Assembly (NCBI GenBank): GCA_013426785.1
Contig: JACDZI010000001.1
Location: 93,425 to 157,424, forward strand
Length of the DNA: 64,000 nucleotides
Reading direction: 5' to 3'
From: Rhodocyclaceae bacterium
GTDB lineage: Bacteria; Pseudomonadota; Gammaproteobacteria; Burkholderiales; Rhodocyclaceae
The position numbers and the translations under genes are program-made. Position 1 is the first letter of the stretch. Every line of letters begins with the position of its first letter. The notes under the pieces are model-generated. The model saw nothing but the letters and a program-made list of their open reading frames with translations, did no database searches and was not told the origin of the DNA. Positions 53,937 to 63,013 of this stretch are shown piece after piece.

Positions 53937-53994
53937 TTTTCCGCAGGCTCCGTTCGATCATTAGAGAAACTTGATAGATTTCTGGCAGTTCAAA

Positions 53995-54930
53995 ATGCTT
54001 CCGACTGACACATTTCCCCTCATAACCTTACAGCCTGTCGCCAATTCCGGCAATGTTTGGATCGGTTTTTTGCTGAAGAGCGATGTACCCTTTGATCAGG
54101 CATCACTGGTTCGCGTCCTGAATGGTTACGGACTGGCGGAAATCCTGCAGAACGTATCCTGCGATGTAGTGGTCGATTCGGTCGGACTGGAGCCGGCATT
54201 CCTCGACAGCTATCCGGCTGGCCGGCTGGTACTGCGCTCTGTTGGCGAGGCACTGCCTGTGGTGGCGTCCGCCATCGCGTCGGTGCCGCTTATGCCCAAG
54301 GGTGATCCGACCGGGCGCAGCCTCCTGCTCAAACTATTGTCGCTGGTGACTTCCGATGCCGATTCCGCCGAGATCGAGGCGGTCATCAAGCGTGACACTA
54401 ACCTGTCCTACCAGTTGCTGAAGCTGGTGAATTCGGTGGCCTTCGCGCCCAACAAGAAGATCACCAATTTCGCCCAGGCCATCGCGATACTGGGACGGCG
54501 CCAGTTACAGCGCTGGTTACAGCTGCTGCTTTACGCCCGGCCGCATGGCAGCCCGGTCGCCAGCCCGTTATTGCCGCGCGCGGCCTTACGCGCCAGCCTG
54601 ATGGAAACCATCGCAAAACGCCAGGGACTGTCGCACGAATTGCAGGACCATGCTTTCATGGTAGGCATGTTCTCCCTGCTTGAATCACTCTTCGGCTTGC
54701 CGCTGGTCAATATCATCACCCCGCTCAATCTCTCGGATGACATCATCCAGGCACTGACCGGTGGCGCGGGGCAACTCGGCAAACTGCTCTTGATGGTGGG
54801 GGAGAGCGAAGCGGCACCTTCCCCGGCTTTGGCTGCCGGCCTTGAGGCCGCAGGCCTGACACGCGAAACCTGGGCTGCGGCCCTCGTCGAGGCGGTACGC
54901 TGGACAGTACAGGTCAGCCGCGAGGCCTGA
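53995..54930 (+). CDS. HDOD protein with shortened EAL-like N-terminus
   Basis: A 311-residue protein. The first 90 residues look like a truncated, motif-less EAL segment (PLITLQPVANSGNVWIGFLL; VVVDSVGLEPAFLDSY). An HDOD domain follows (IKRDTNLSYQLLKLVNSVAF; FAQAIAILGRRQLQRWLQLLL; ELQDHAFMVGMFSLLESLFG). This EAL-HDOD layout is that of YuxH-type proteins. ATG 53995 is chosen; a TTG eight codons earlier has a weak GAGA ahead. It precedes a GGDEF-EAL gene by 21 bases and is likely co-expressed. Confidence 0.85.
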   Translation: MLPTDTFPLITLQPVANSGNVWIGFLLKSDVPFDQASLVRVLNGYGLAEILQNVSCDVVVDSVGLEPAFLDSYPAGRLVLRSVGEALPVVASAIASVPLMPKGDPTGRSLLLKLLSLVTSDADSAEIEAVIKRDTNLSYQLLKLVNSVAFAPNKKITNFAQAIAILGRRQLQRWLQLLLYARPHGSPVASPLLPRAALRASLMETIAKRQGLSHELQDHAFMVGMFSLLESLFGLPLVNIITPLNLSDDIIQALTGGAGQLGKLLLMVGESEAAPSPALAAGLEAAGLTRETWAAALVEAVRWTVQVSREA

Positions 54931-54951
54931 CGACGAGAGCGGGCAGGTCAG

Positions 54952-57063
54952 GTGATCAATACTCCTCTCTCCGACATGGATAAGGCACACGATCTATGCG
55001 CCACAGCGCGCAGCACCCCCGGCGGCTGTCTGCTGGCCAACCAGGTGCAGATACTCGACCAGATTCACGAATCCGTGATCACGATGGATCTGGGTGGTTT
55101 CATCACCGGCTGGAACAAGGGGGCCGAGCAGTTGTTCGGCTACAGCACAGATGAAGCCGTGGGCAAGCATATCCTTTTTCTCTATGCCGACCCGGATGCT
55201 GAGGACGACAGCGAAGGGTTTCACGATGCCTTCCTTGAGAATGGCGGACGTGAGATGGAGGTACGCCGCCGCCGCAAGTCCGGCGAAATATTCTGGGCCA
55301 GCCTGCAACTTTCTCTGAATCGTGACGAAATGGGTCAGCCGATGGGATTGATCGGCTACCTGTCCGACATTACCGCACGCGTCGAGGCAGAGAAGAGCAT
55401 GCGCCTGCAGTCGCGCATTTTCGAGCACAGCTCGGAAAGCATCCTCATCACAGATACGGACAAACGTATCCTGTCAGTCAATCCCGCTTTTATCAAGATC
55501 ACCGGCTACAGCGAGGTGGAGGTCGTCGGCCAGACTCCCCACTTTATGCGTTCAGAACGACATACGATCAAATTCTACGAGGACATCTGGCGCCACGTTG
55601 AAGAGGAAGGTTGCTGGCACGGCGAAGTGTGGACACGCCGCAAGGACGGCCGCGATTTTCCGAGCTGGGCTTCGATCAGCCTGGTGAGGAACCGCCAGGA
55701 TCAGGTGGTGCATTACTTTTCGATCTTCACCGACATCACCGAACGCAAGTTGGCCGAGGAACGCATCCATCATCTGGCCTACTACGATGACCTGACCGGC
55801 CTGCCCAATCGTTCGCTCCTGTACAAACTGATCGATCAGGCACTCGTCGAGGCGCAGCGCAACCGCTTGCATGGCGCCCTGCTGTTCATCGACCTCAACC
55901 GCTTCAAGCCGATCAACGATACGCTCGGCCATGCCATCGGCGATCGTCTGCTGCAGCAGGTCGGTGAGCGACTGCGCGTTGCCGTACGCAGCGAGGACGT
56001 TGTAGCGCGACTGGGAGGCGACGAGTTCGTTGTGGCGCTGTTCGACATCACGCGCCGCGAACATGCAACCGTGGTAGCTCAGAAGATCATGACGGCGCTC
56101 GATCCCCCATTCTGGATCGAGGCGCACGAACTCAAGATCAGCGCCTCCATCGGCATCAGTATCTATCCGCGCGACGGTTTCGACACCGAATCGCTGCTGC
56201 GCATGGCCGACATTGCCATGTATCGCGCCAAGCAGAGCGGGCAGGACGGCTACGCCTTTTACAGCCACGAGATGAACCAGCGGGCGCTCGACCGGCTGAA
56301 GATCGAATCAGGCCTGCGTCATGGCATCGACAACGGCGAACTGCTGCTGCACTACCAGCCGAAAGTCGACATCGCCAGCGGCCGCATCGTCGGTGCCGAA
56401 GCGCTGGTGCGCTGGTATCCCCCATCGGGCAGCATGGTACCGCCAGGCGAATTCATTCCGATCGCCGAGGAATCGGGTCTGATCGTGCGCCTGTCGGCGT
56501 GGGTACTGGAGGCTGCCCTGGCGCAGGTCCAACGCTGGCGCGCGGCGGGCCTGCCGCTCGTCAAGATCGCCGTCAACCTCTCGGCGCGCGATTTTTCACC
56601 CAGTCTCGCGGAGCGCCTGCAGTTGCTGCTGGACAGTCATGATGTACCGCCGGAATGGCTGGAACTGGAGATCACCGAAGGGATGCTGACGCACAGCAGC
56701 GACGAGGTCGTCGCCATGATGGATGCCCTGAATGCGCTCGGCGTCTCCTTGGCACTCGATGACTTCGGTACCGGCTACTCAAGCCTGTCCTATCTCAAGC
56801 GCTTTCCCATCCATACCCTGAAGATCGACCAGTCCTTCGTGCGCGGGATTCCTCACGATGGTAACGACTGCGCGATTGCGGGGGCAATCGTCAGCATCGC
56901 CCAGCGCCTCGGCCACAATGTCATCGCCGAAGGGGTCGAGACCCATGCCCAGCTCGAGTTTCTGAAAGCACTCGGTTGCCAGGAAATTCAGGGTTACCTG
57001 TTTTCGCCGCCAGTGCCACCCGAGAAACTTGAGGCCATGATCCGCGCTGGCAAGACGCTCTAA
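54952..57063 (+). CDS. PAS-PAS-GGDEF-EAL cyclic-di-GMP protein
   Basis: A 703-residue cytosolic protein starting at GTG 54952 (an ATG eight codons on is possible). Two PAS domains (about 25-145 and 150-268) are followed by GGDEF (ARLGGDEFVVAL, near 356) and EAL (GAEALVRW, near 482; DDFGTGYSS later), both with intact motifs. Together with the HDOD gene before it, it forms a signalling pair. Its stop overlaps the convergent patB stop by two bases. Confidence 0.93.
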   Translation: MINTPLSDMDKAHDLCATARSTPGGCLLANQVQILDQIHESVITMDLGGFITGWNKGAEQLFGYSTDEAVGKHILFLYADPDAEDDSEGFHDAFLENGGREMEVRRRRKSGEIFWASLQLSLNRDEMGQPMGLIGYLSDITARVEAEKSMRLQSRIFEHSSESILITDTDKRILSVNPAFIKITGYSEVEVVGQTPHFMRSERHTIKFYEDIWRHVEEEGCWHGEVWTRRKDGRDFPSWASISLVRNRQDQVVHYFSIFTDITERKLAEERIHHLAYYDDLTGLPNRSLLYKLIDQALVEAQRNRLHGALLFIDLNRFKPINDTLGHAIGDRLLQQVGERLRVAVRSEDVVARLGGDEFVVALFDITRREHATVVAQKIMTALDPPFWIEAHELKISASIGISIYPRDGFDTESLLRMADIAMYRAKQSGQDGYAFYSHEMNQRALDRLKIESGLRHGIDNGELLLHYQPKVDIASGRIVGAEALVRWYPPSGSMVPPGEFIPIAEESGLIVRLSAWVLEAALAQVQRWRAAGLPLVKIAVNLSARDFSPSLAERLQLLLDSHDVPPEWLELEITEGMLTHSSDEVVAMMDALNALGVSLALDDFGTGYSSLSYLKRFPIHTLKIDQSFVRGIPHDGNDCAIAGAIVSIAQRLGHNVIAEGVETHAQLEFLKALGCQEIQGYLFSPPVPPEKLEAMIRAGKTL

Positions 57064-58193
57064 TTCGCCGTCCCGCCGGCGCCGACGTTTTCAATCCGCC
57101 GTAGTGCCTCATCCAGCAGGGGGCCGGTCGTGCCAAAGTTGAGGCGTACGAATTGCTCATAGGCCTGCCCCGGCCCGAAGTCGCTCCCTGCCGAGAGGCC
57201 CACGCCCGCCTGTTCGAACAGCCGTGCCGGATGCTCCACTCCCAAACCGCTACAGTCGATCCATGCCAGGAAGGTGGCTTCGACGCGCGTCATGGTGAGG
57301 CCGGGCACGGCGTTAATCGCCTGTTCGACGCGGGCCGCATGGCTGCGCAGGGTGACAAGCAACTCTTGGCGCCACATGCCGCCAGCGCGGTAGGCGGCTT
57401 CGCCCGCTGCCAGCGCCAATACATTGATGTGCGGGACGATACCGTGCATGGCCGCGTTGAATTGCCGTCGCAGCGCTGCATCGGGAATGATGGCAAAGGC
57501 GCAGCCCAACCCGGCAATATTGAACGTTTTCGAGGGCGCCATCAGCGTGATGGTGCGCACGGCGATTTCGGGCGAGAGGGTGGCAAAGGGGCGGTGGCGG
57601 CCGTTGAGCGTGAGGTCGCAGTGGATCTCGTCCGAACAGACGATCAGGTCGTGCTTCTCGGCGAGCGCCGCCAGTTGCCACAGTTCGTCTTCGCGCCAGA
57701 CGCGCCCGACCGGATTGTGCGGATGGCACATCAGGAACAGGCGGGCCGCCTTCATCACCGCGTCAGTCGCGGCAAAATCCCAGCCCCAGCCGGCCTCGTC
57801 GCGGACCAGCGGCAGGGTCAGCAGCCGGCGTTGCTCTTCGACAGGCGCGGACAGGAAAGGTGGATAAATCGGCGTTGCCGTGAATACGCCATCACCCGCC
57901 TTGCCGACCGTACGACAGGCGACATGCAGCCCGGAGACCAGCCCCGGCAGCCATACCAGCCAAGCCGGGTCGATGGCCCAGTCGTATTCGCGGGCGCAAT
58001 GGGCGACAATCGCCTCCACCAGCGACGGTTGCGGAGTGCCGTAACCGAACAGGCCACCACCGATACGCTGCTGCAAGGCTTCAACCACGGCGGGCGGTGC
58101 GGGGAAATCCATGTCGGCCACCCACAGCGGAATCACATCGCGGCCGGCATACCGGCCCCAGCGCAGGGAATCGGGCGAGGGCGTGAAGGACAT
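57060..58193 (-). CDS. patB: Cystathionine beta-lyase PatB/MalY family aminotransferase
   Basis: A 377-residue fold-type I PLP enzyme that cleaves C-S bonds. Family features are VIPLWVADMDFPAPPAV, CHPHNPVGRVW, VCSDEIHCDL and the PLP lysine in LMAPSKTFNIAGLG. The C-terminal tail NVGAGGTAN is written by a dispersed repeat; relatives usually end a few residues after LRRI. It follows ilvA by four bases, so sulfur and branched-chain amino acid metabolism are linked here. Confidence 0.93.
   Translation of the reverse strand: MSFTPSPDSLRWGRYAGRDVIPLWVADMDFPAPPAVVEALQQRIGGGLFGYGTPQPSLVEAIVAHCAREYDWAIDPAWLVWLPGLVSGLHVACRTVGKAGDGVFTATPIYPPFLSAPVEEQRRLLTLPLVRDEAGWGWDFAATDAVMKAARLFLMCHPHNPVGRVWREDELWQLAALAEKHDLIVCSDEIHCDLTLNGRHRPFATLSPEIAVRTITLMAPSKTFNIAGLGCAFAIIPDAALRRQFNAAMHGIVPHINVLALAAGEAAYRAGGMWRQELLVTLRSHAARVEQAINAVPGLTMTRVEATFLAWIDCSGLGVEHPARLFEQAGVGLSAGSDFGPGQAYEQFVRLNFGTTGPLLDEALRRIENVGAGGTAN
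57067..57091 (-). repeat. Dispersed 24-bp repeat, copy 15 (3' end of patB, convergent junction)
   Basis: Two changes from the consensus. Forms the last residues of PatB (NVGAGGTAN) at the junction with the GGDEF-EAL gene. Confidence 0.87.
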
Positions 58194-58197
58194 ACGC

Positions 58198-59703
58198 TCA
58201 GCCCAAAAACAGCCGGTAGGCCGGATTCTTCGACTCGTCCCAGTACGGGTAGCCGAGGTTCTTCAGGAAGGCGCGGAAGTCCTTCATCTCGGTCGCCGGT
58301 ACCTGCATGCCGACCAGCACGCGGGCGGTGTCGGCGCCATGGTTGCGGTAGTGGAACAGGCTGATGTTCCAGCCGGCGCTCATCCGGTTGAGGAAGTGCA
58401 TCAACGCGCCGGGGCGCTCGGGGAACTCGAAACGGTAGAGCAATTCGTTCTTCACGCCTGCCGCATGGCCACCGACCAGATGGCGGATGTGCACCTTCGC
58501 CATTTCGTCGTCGGTCAGGTCGACCGTGGCATAGCCGTGCTTCTGCAATTGGTTGACCAGCCGGGTCGACTCGCCGCGGTCCTGTACCTGGATGCCGACG
58601 AACACATGCGCCTCCCTGGCATCGTGGAAGCGGTAGTTGAACTCGGTGATGTTGCGGCTGCCGATCAGGCTGACGAACTGCTTGTAACTGCCGGGCTTCT
58701 CCGGCAGGGTGACGGCCAGCACGGCTTCACGCTGTTCGCCGACCTCGGCGCGCTCGGCGACGAAGCGCAGCCGGTCGAAATTCATGTTGGCGCCCGAAGC
58801 GACGGCGACCAGCGTCCTGCCATGCACCTTGTGTTTTGCCGCCCAGGCCTTAGCGCCGGCGACGGCCAGGGCACCGGCCGGTTCGAGGATCGAGCGGGTA
58901 TCCTCGAACACATCCTTGATCGCCGCGCAGATCGCATCGGTATCGACCCGCACCATTTCATCCACGTACTGCTGGCAGAGGCGGAAGGTTTCCTCACCGA
59001 CCAGCCGGACGGCGGCTCCGTCGGCGAACAGGCCGACATGCTCGAGCCTGACACGCTTCCCGGCGGCCAGCGAGCGGGTCATGGCCGCCGCATCGGCGGC
59101 TTCGACGCCGATGATTTTCGTCTGCGGCCGCAGGCGCTTGATGTAAGCCGCGACCCCGGAAATCAGGCCGCCACCGCCGACGCAGCAGAACACCGCGTCG
59201 ATCGGGTCCGAATGCTGGCGCAGGATTTCCATGCCAATGGTGCCCTGGCCGGCGATCACGTCCGGGTCGTCGAAGGGATGCACGAAGGCAAGTTTTTCCT
59301 TCTTTTCCAGCGCCAGCGCATGCGTGTAGGCGGCATCGTAGGCATCGCCGGCCAAAACGACCTCGACGCCGCGCTTGGCCACGGCGTCGATCTTGATTTG
59401 CGGCGTGCTGGTCGGCATGACGATCACGGCACGGATGCCGAGCTTTTGCGCGGCCAGCGCGACGCCCTGGGCGTGGTTGCCGGCCGAGGCGCAGATGACG
59501 CCGCGCTTGCGCTGTGACGGTGTCAGGTGGGCGATCTTGTTGTAGGCGCCGCGCAGCTTGAAACTGAACACCGACTGCATATCCTCGCGCTTCAGAAGGA
59601 GGCGATTGCCGCAGCGCGTACTCAGGTTGGGAGCCAGTTCGAGCGGAGTTTCAATCGCGACGTCATAGACGCGGGCGTTGAGGATGCGTTCCAGATAATC
59701 CAT
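58198..59703 (-). CDS. ilvA: Biosynthetic threonine ammonia-lyase
   Basis: A 501-residue PLP enzyme converting threonine to 2-oxobutanoate for isoleucine synthesis. The PLP lysine is in SVFSFKLRGAYNKI, the glycine loop is CVGGGGLISGVA, and ASAGNHAQGVA is present. Two ACT-like regulatory domains occupy about 330-500 (LPEKPGSYKQFVSLIG; FPERPGALMHFLNRM), as in the isoleucine-inhibited form. It is divergent from the ModA-like gene and followed by patB. Confidence 0.96.
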   Translation of the reverse strand: MDYLERILNARVYDVAIETPLELAPNLSTRCGNRLLLKREDMQSVFSFKLRGAYNKIAHLTPSQRKRGVICASAGNHAQGVALAAQKLGIRAVIVMPTSTPQIKIDAVAKRGVEVVLAGDAYDAAYTHALALEKKEKLAFVHPFDDPDVIAGQGTIGMEILRQHSDPIDAVFCCVGGGGLISGVAAYIKRLRPQTKIIGVEAADAAAMTRSLAAGKRVRLEHVGLFADGAAVRLVGEETFRLCQQYVDEMVRVDTDAICAAIKDVFEDTRSILEPAGALAVAGAKAWAAKHKVHGRTLVAVASGANMNFDRLRFVAERAEVGEQREAVLAVTLPEKPGSYKQFVSLIGSRNITEFNYRFHDAREAHVFVGIQVQDRGESTRLVNQLQKHGYATVDLTDDEMAKVHIRHLVGGHAAGVKNELLYRFEFPERPGALMHFLNRMSAGWNISLFHYRNHGADTARVLVGMQVPATEMKDFRAFLKNLGYPYWDESKNPAYRLFLG

Positions 59704-59799
59704 GGCGTCAGCAGGTGGGAAGAAGGCCGTGCGGCAAGGGTGCTAGGGTAACAGAGAGTAGAATCGCCGGCCTGTCGATCGTCCCTGCCGAGGTGTTTC

Positions 59800-60594
59800 A
59801 TGACTGGCTTTCTTCACCTGTGTCGTGCGTTCCTGCTCGCTGTTGCGTTGCTCGTCGCATCCCCGGTTATTGCCCAGTCCGGCAAGACCGAACTATTGCT
59901 GTATTGCGGCATCACCATGGTGCGGCCAATGACCGAGATCGCCCAAGCCTTCGAAAAGCGCGAGAACGTCAAGATTACGCTGGCCCAGGGTGGCTCCGAG
60001 GATTTGTACCAGTCGGCGAAAAAAAGCAGTGTCGGCGACTGGTACCTGCCAGGCGAACCCAGCTATTACGACCGTCACAAGCTGGAAGGGCTGTTCGGCG
60101 ATTACGTGACCGTCGGGTACAACCAGATGGCGCTGATGGTGCAAAAGGGCAATCCCAAGGGCATCCAGTCCGACCCCCGGGAAATGCTGCGCAAGGACCT
60201 GATCGCCATCATCGGCAACGCCGAATCCGGCAGCGTCGGCCAAGAATCGAAGAGCATCCTCGACAGCCTGGGAATTTACCCCTTGGTGGTCAGGCAGTCG
60301 GCCTTCCTCGCGCCCGACTCGCGCAGCCTGGCGAATGCCATGAAAAAAGGTGAGGCGGACATCACCATGAACTGGCGTGCCGTTGGATTTTTTCCCGACA
60401 ATGCCGCCCGGCTGGACGTCATCGACCTCGATCCCCGACTGGCCAAACCCCAGGCCCTGCTGCTCATCCAGCTCAGGAGCACGAAAAATACCGACCTGGC
60501 GAAACGTTTCATGAGTTTCGTTGCCGGTGCCGAGGGGCAAGCGATCTACCGCAAGCATGGTTTCCTCGACAACCAGACAATAATCAACAAATAG
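59800..60594 (+). CDS. ModA-like periplasmic substrate-binding protein
   Basis: A 264-residue protein with a signal peptide ending SPVIAQSG. The fold is that of molybdate/oxyanion-type binding proteins: LLLYCGITMVRPMTEIAQAFEKR, then QGGSEDLYQ, and a late EADITMNWRA. No permease or ATPase gene is nearby. Instead, a hybrid sensor kinase follows six bases later, so it probably acts as the sensing partner of that kinase, as TorT does for TorS. Confidence 0.85.
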   Translation: MTGFLHLCRAFLLAVALLVASPVIAQSGKTELLLYCGITMVRPMTEIAQAFEKRENVKITLAQGGSEDLYQSAKKSSVGDWYLPGEPSYYDRHKLEGLFGDYVTVGYNQMALMVQKGNPKGIQSDPREMLRKDLIAIIGNAESGSVGQESKSILDSLGIYPLVVRQSAFLAPDSRSLANAMKKGEADITMNWRAVGFFPDNAARLDVIDLDPRLAKPQALLLIQLRSTKNTDLAKRFMSFVAGAEGQAIYRKHGFLDNQTIINK

Positions 60595-60600
60595 CCTGCC

Positions 60601-62937
60601 ATGAATCCCACCAGGCGCCAGTCGGGTGCGCTCAACACCCCCCCGATCAACTGGTTGATGGGGATAGCGCTGGCTTGCCTGCTGGTGGTGCTGGGCCTCA
60701 AGCTGTTCTTCGACAACCTGCAAGAAGAGTTGCGCGATAAAAGCGCCAACGAGCGGGCCCGCCTGTTCGTCGGCGAGGAGATCGTGCGCGGCATCCACGG
60801 TATCGAGAAGGATATCTACCGCATGGTGGCGACCACCAGTCCGACCGGCTTGACCCGCGTGCATCGCAGCATCGACGAGCAGTTCGACAAACTGCAGCAC
60901 GATCTCAAGGTACTCGAAACCGGCGGCTCGGTACAGCGCAAGGCGCTGCTGAATCTCGAAGGCCGCGACGAGATGCAACTGGAGGTGAGCTATCGTCCGG
61001 ATACGAGCAGCCAACGCTATATCATGGAGCTGATCGAGATTGCTCCGCTGCTCGAACAGGTGCAGACCAAGCCGCACATCCTGCAGGACTTGCTGGAGCA
61101 GCGCCAGGACTGCCTCAACCGGGAAGACCGTAACTGCCTGATCCGGGTGCTGCCCCAGATCGCCATCTTTCTCAAGCAGATTCCGCCTTACTTCGAACGA
61201 TTGGACGAGAATGCCAACCGGCTGTTTTTCGACAGCAGCGAACGGCTGCGCGAACTCGAAGCACAACTACTGATTCAGCGCGAACGGCTCAAGAAGAGCG
61301 AGATGGGCCTGATCTCGCTGGTAATGGTCCTCGCTGGTCTGGCCGGGGTACTTTTCCTGCGCCGCCTAAATCACGCCAACCGGCAACTCGAAGCGACACT
61401 GGACGAGATGCGCACCGCCAAGGAGGTGGCCGAGCGCGCCAGCCGGGCCAAGTCGGAATTCGTATCGCGCATGAGCCACGAGTTGCGCACACCACTGAAT
61501 GCCATCATCGGCTTTGCCGAGCTGCTCGAAGCCGAGCCGCTCTCGCCCTCGCACAAGAACTACGTCAATCTGATCAACGGATCGGGCAAGCACCTGATGG
61601 AGTTGATCAATGCGGTACTCGATCATGCCAAGATCGAGGCGGGTGGCCTGACCCTGGAAAAAATCCCCTTCGACTTCCCGGCCACCATCGCCGCAGTGCA
61701 GTCGATCGTCAGCGAGCGGGCCACCGCCAAGGGTCTGGAATTCATCGCCAGTATCGACGTCAAACTACCCAGCCATGTCGTCGGCGACCCGACCCGGTTG
61801 CGCCAGGTACTCATCAACCTGTTGGTGAATGCCATTAAATTTACCCGACGGGGTTCGGTGGAATTACGCATCGCCGCCTACGAAGATCGCATCGTCTTCA
61901 GCGTGCGCGATACCGGTATCGGCATGGACGAGGCTGCGCTGGCGCGTCTGTTCAAGCCCTTCAGCCAAGCCGACGATTCAGTGACGCGCCAGTATGGCGG
62001 GACCGGCCTCGGTCTGCTGATCTCGAAGGAACTGATCGAGGCGATGGGGGGCAGCATCGAGGTGGAGAGCGCACCGGGGGTTGGCTCGGTATTCTGGTTC
62101 TGGTTGCCACTGCGTGCTGCTGCCGCCAGTGGAGAGAAACCACCGCTGGCGCCGTCCCCGCCGCTTGAGGTGCGCAACCTGGTGTCAGGCCGCGTCCTGC
62201 TGGTGGACGACAATCGAGTCAATCAGCAGTTGGCGGGGACCATGCTCGATCGACTGGGGCTGGCCTATGACCTCGCCGACAATGGCGCCCAGGCCCTGAG
62301 CCGTCTCGCCAGCGCCGACTTTTCGCTGGTGCTGATGGACATGGAGATGCCTGAAATGGATGGTATTACCGCCACCCAGCATTATCGTGCCCGAGAAACG
62401 GCAGAAGGCAAGACCCATCTGCCGATTATCGCAATGACGGCCAACGCCCTGCAGGAAGATCGCGAGCGCTGCTTTGCGGCCGGCATGGATGGCTACATTT
62501 CCAAGCCGATCAGTCTGAATACCTTGCAGGACGAAATCCGCCGGATCAGTGGTCAGGCTGCTCCAGTGGCCAATCCTCCCTCAGCCATGCCGACCGTCCC
62601 CGCCGACGCAATGCCGTTCGACCGTGTCCAGGCCATCGACATGATGGGCGACGAAGCCCTCTTCGTCGAACTGGCCGGAATGTTCATCGCCGATGCGCCG
62701 GGCTACCTGCGCGAGATCGATACAGCGCTGGCCGCCGCCGATGGTGCGCGCCTCGGGCGCGCCGCCCATACGCTCAAGAGCCTGTTCGCGACCTTTGTCG
62801 CGCCCCAGGGCGAGGCCGTCGCCCGGCAACTCGAACAGGCTGCACAGGCGGGCGCGTTCGACGGTTGCACCGAGCTGGCGGGACGTGTGCGTCAGCAGGC
62901 CGAGGCACTGGCTGCCGCGCTCGGCACACATCGCTAA
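60601..62937 (+). CDS. Hybrid sensor histidine kinase with receiver and HPt domains
   Basis: A 778-residue membrane sensor. Helices lie at about 17-38 and 235-253 around a periplasmic helical domain. The HisKA His is in RMSHELRTPLNAIIG (near 291), and the ATPase has NLLVNAIKFTRRG, DTGIGMDEA and GTGLGLLIS. A receiver domain (LVDDNRVNQQ; phospho-Asp in LVLMDMEMPEMDG) and an HPt domain (AAHTLKSL, near 722) follow. A dispersed repeat is read just before the acceptor strand (RLASADFS). No separate regulator is nearby, so its output target lies outside the window. Confidence 0.93.
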   Translation: MNPTRRQSGALNTPPINWLMGIALACLLVVLGLKLFFDNLQEELRDKSANERARLFVGEEIVRGIHGIEKDIYRMVATTSPTGLTRVHRSIDEQFDKLQHDLKVLETGGSVQRKALLNLEGRDEMQLEVSYRPDTSSQRYIMELIEIAPLLEQVQTKPHILQDLLEQRQDCLNREDRNCLIRVLPQIAIFLKQIPPYFERLDENANRLFFDSSERLRELEAQLLIQRERLKKSEMGLISLVMVLAGLAGVLFLRRLNHANRQLEATLDEMRTAKEVAERASRAKSEFVSRMSHELRTPLNAIIGFAELLEAEPLSPSHKNYVNLINGSGKHLMELINAVLDHAKIEAGGLTLEKIPFDFPATIAAVQSIVSERATAKGLEFIASIDVKLPSHVVGDPTRLRQVLINLLVNAIKFTRRGSVELRIAAYEDRIVFSVRDTGIGMDEAALARLFKPFSQADDSVTRQYGGTGLGLLISKELIEAMGGSIEVESAPGVGSVFWFWLPLRAAAASGEKPPLAPSPPLEVRNLVSGRVLLVDDNRVNQQLAGTMLDRLGLAYDLADNGAQALSRLASADFSLVLMDMEMPEMDGITATQHYRARETAEGKTHLPIIAMTANALQEDRERCFAAGMDGYISKPISLNTLQDEIRRISGQAAPVANPPSAMPTVPADAMPFDRVQAIDMMGDEALFVELAGMFIADAPGYLREIDTALAAADGARLGRAAHTLKSLFATFVAPQGEAVARQLEQAAQAGAFDGCTELAGRVRQQAEALAAALGTHR
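62300..62323 (-). repeat. Dispersed 24-bp repeat, copy 16 (in frame in the receiver domain)
   Basis: One change from the consensus. Read as RLASADFS immediately before the beta-strand carrying the acceptor Asp. Confidence 0.8.
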
Positions 62938-62970
62938 GCCTAGGTATTGACTCGCCCAGATAGAAAAGGG

Positions 62971-62994
62971 ACGCCCGGCCCTCGCGTCCGGGTC
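62971..62994. repeat. Degenerate CRISPR repeat at the array end
   Basis: ACGCCCGGCCCTCGCG followed by TCCGGGTC matches the stem part of the CRISPR repeat but lacks the GTTTCAATCC part. It lies 19 bases before the first full repeat, as expected for the decayed trailer end. Confidence 0.65.
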
Positions 62995-63013
62995 TTTGCC
63001 CTTGTCATCGCGT

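Noticed and set aside
59893-61266. 457-residue minus-strand ORF antisense to the binding protein and hybrid kinase
   Set aside because: Spans two genes in antisense and shows only low-complexity sequence.
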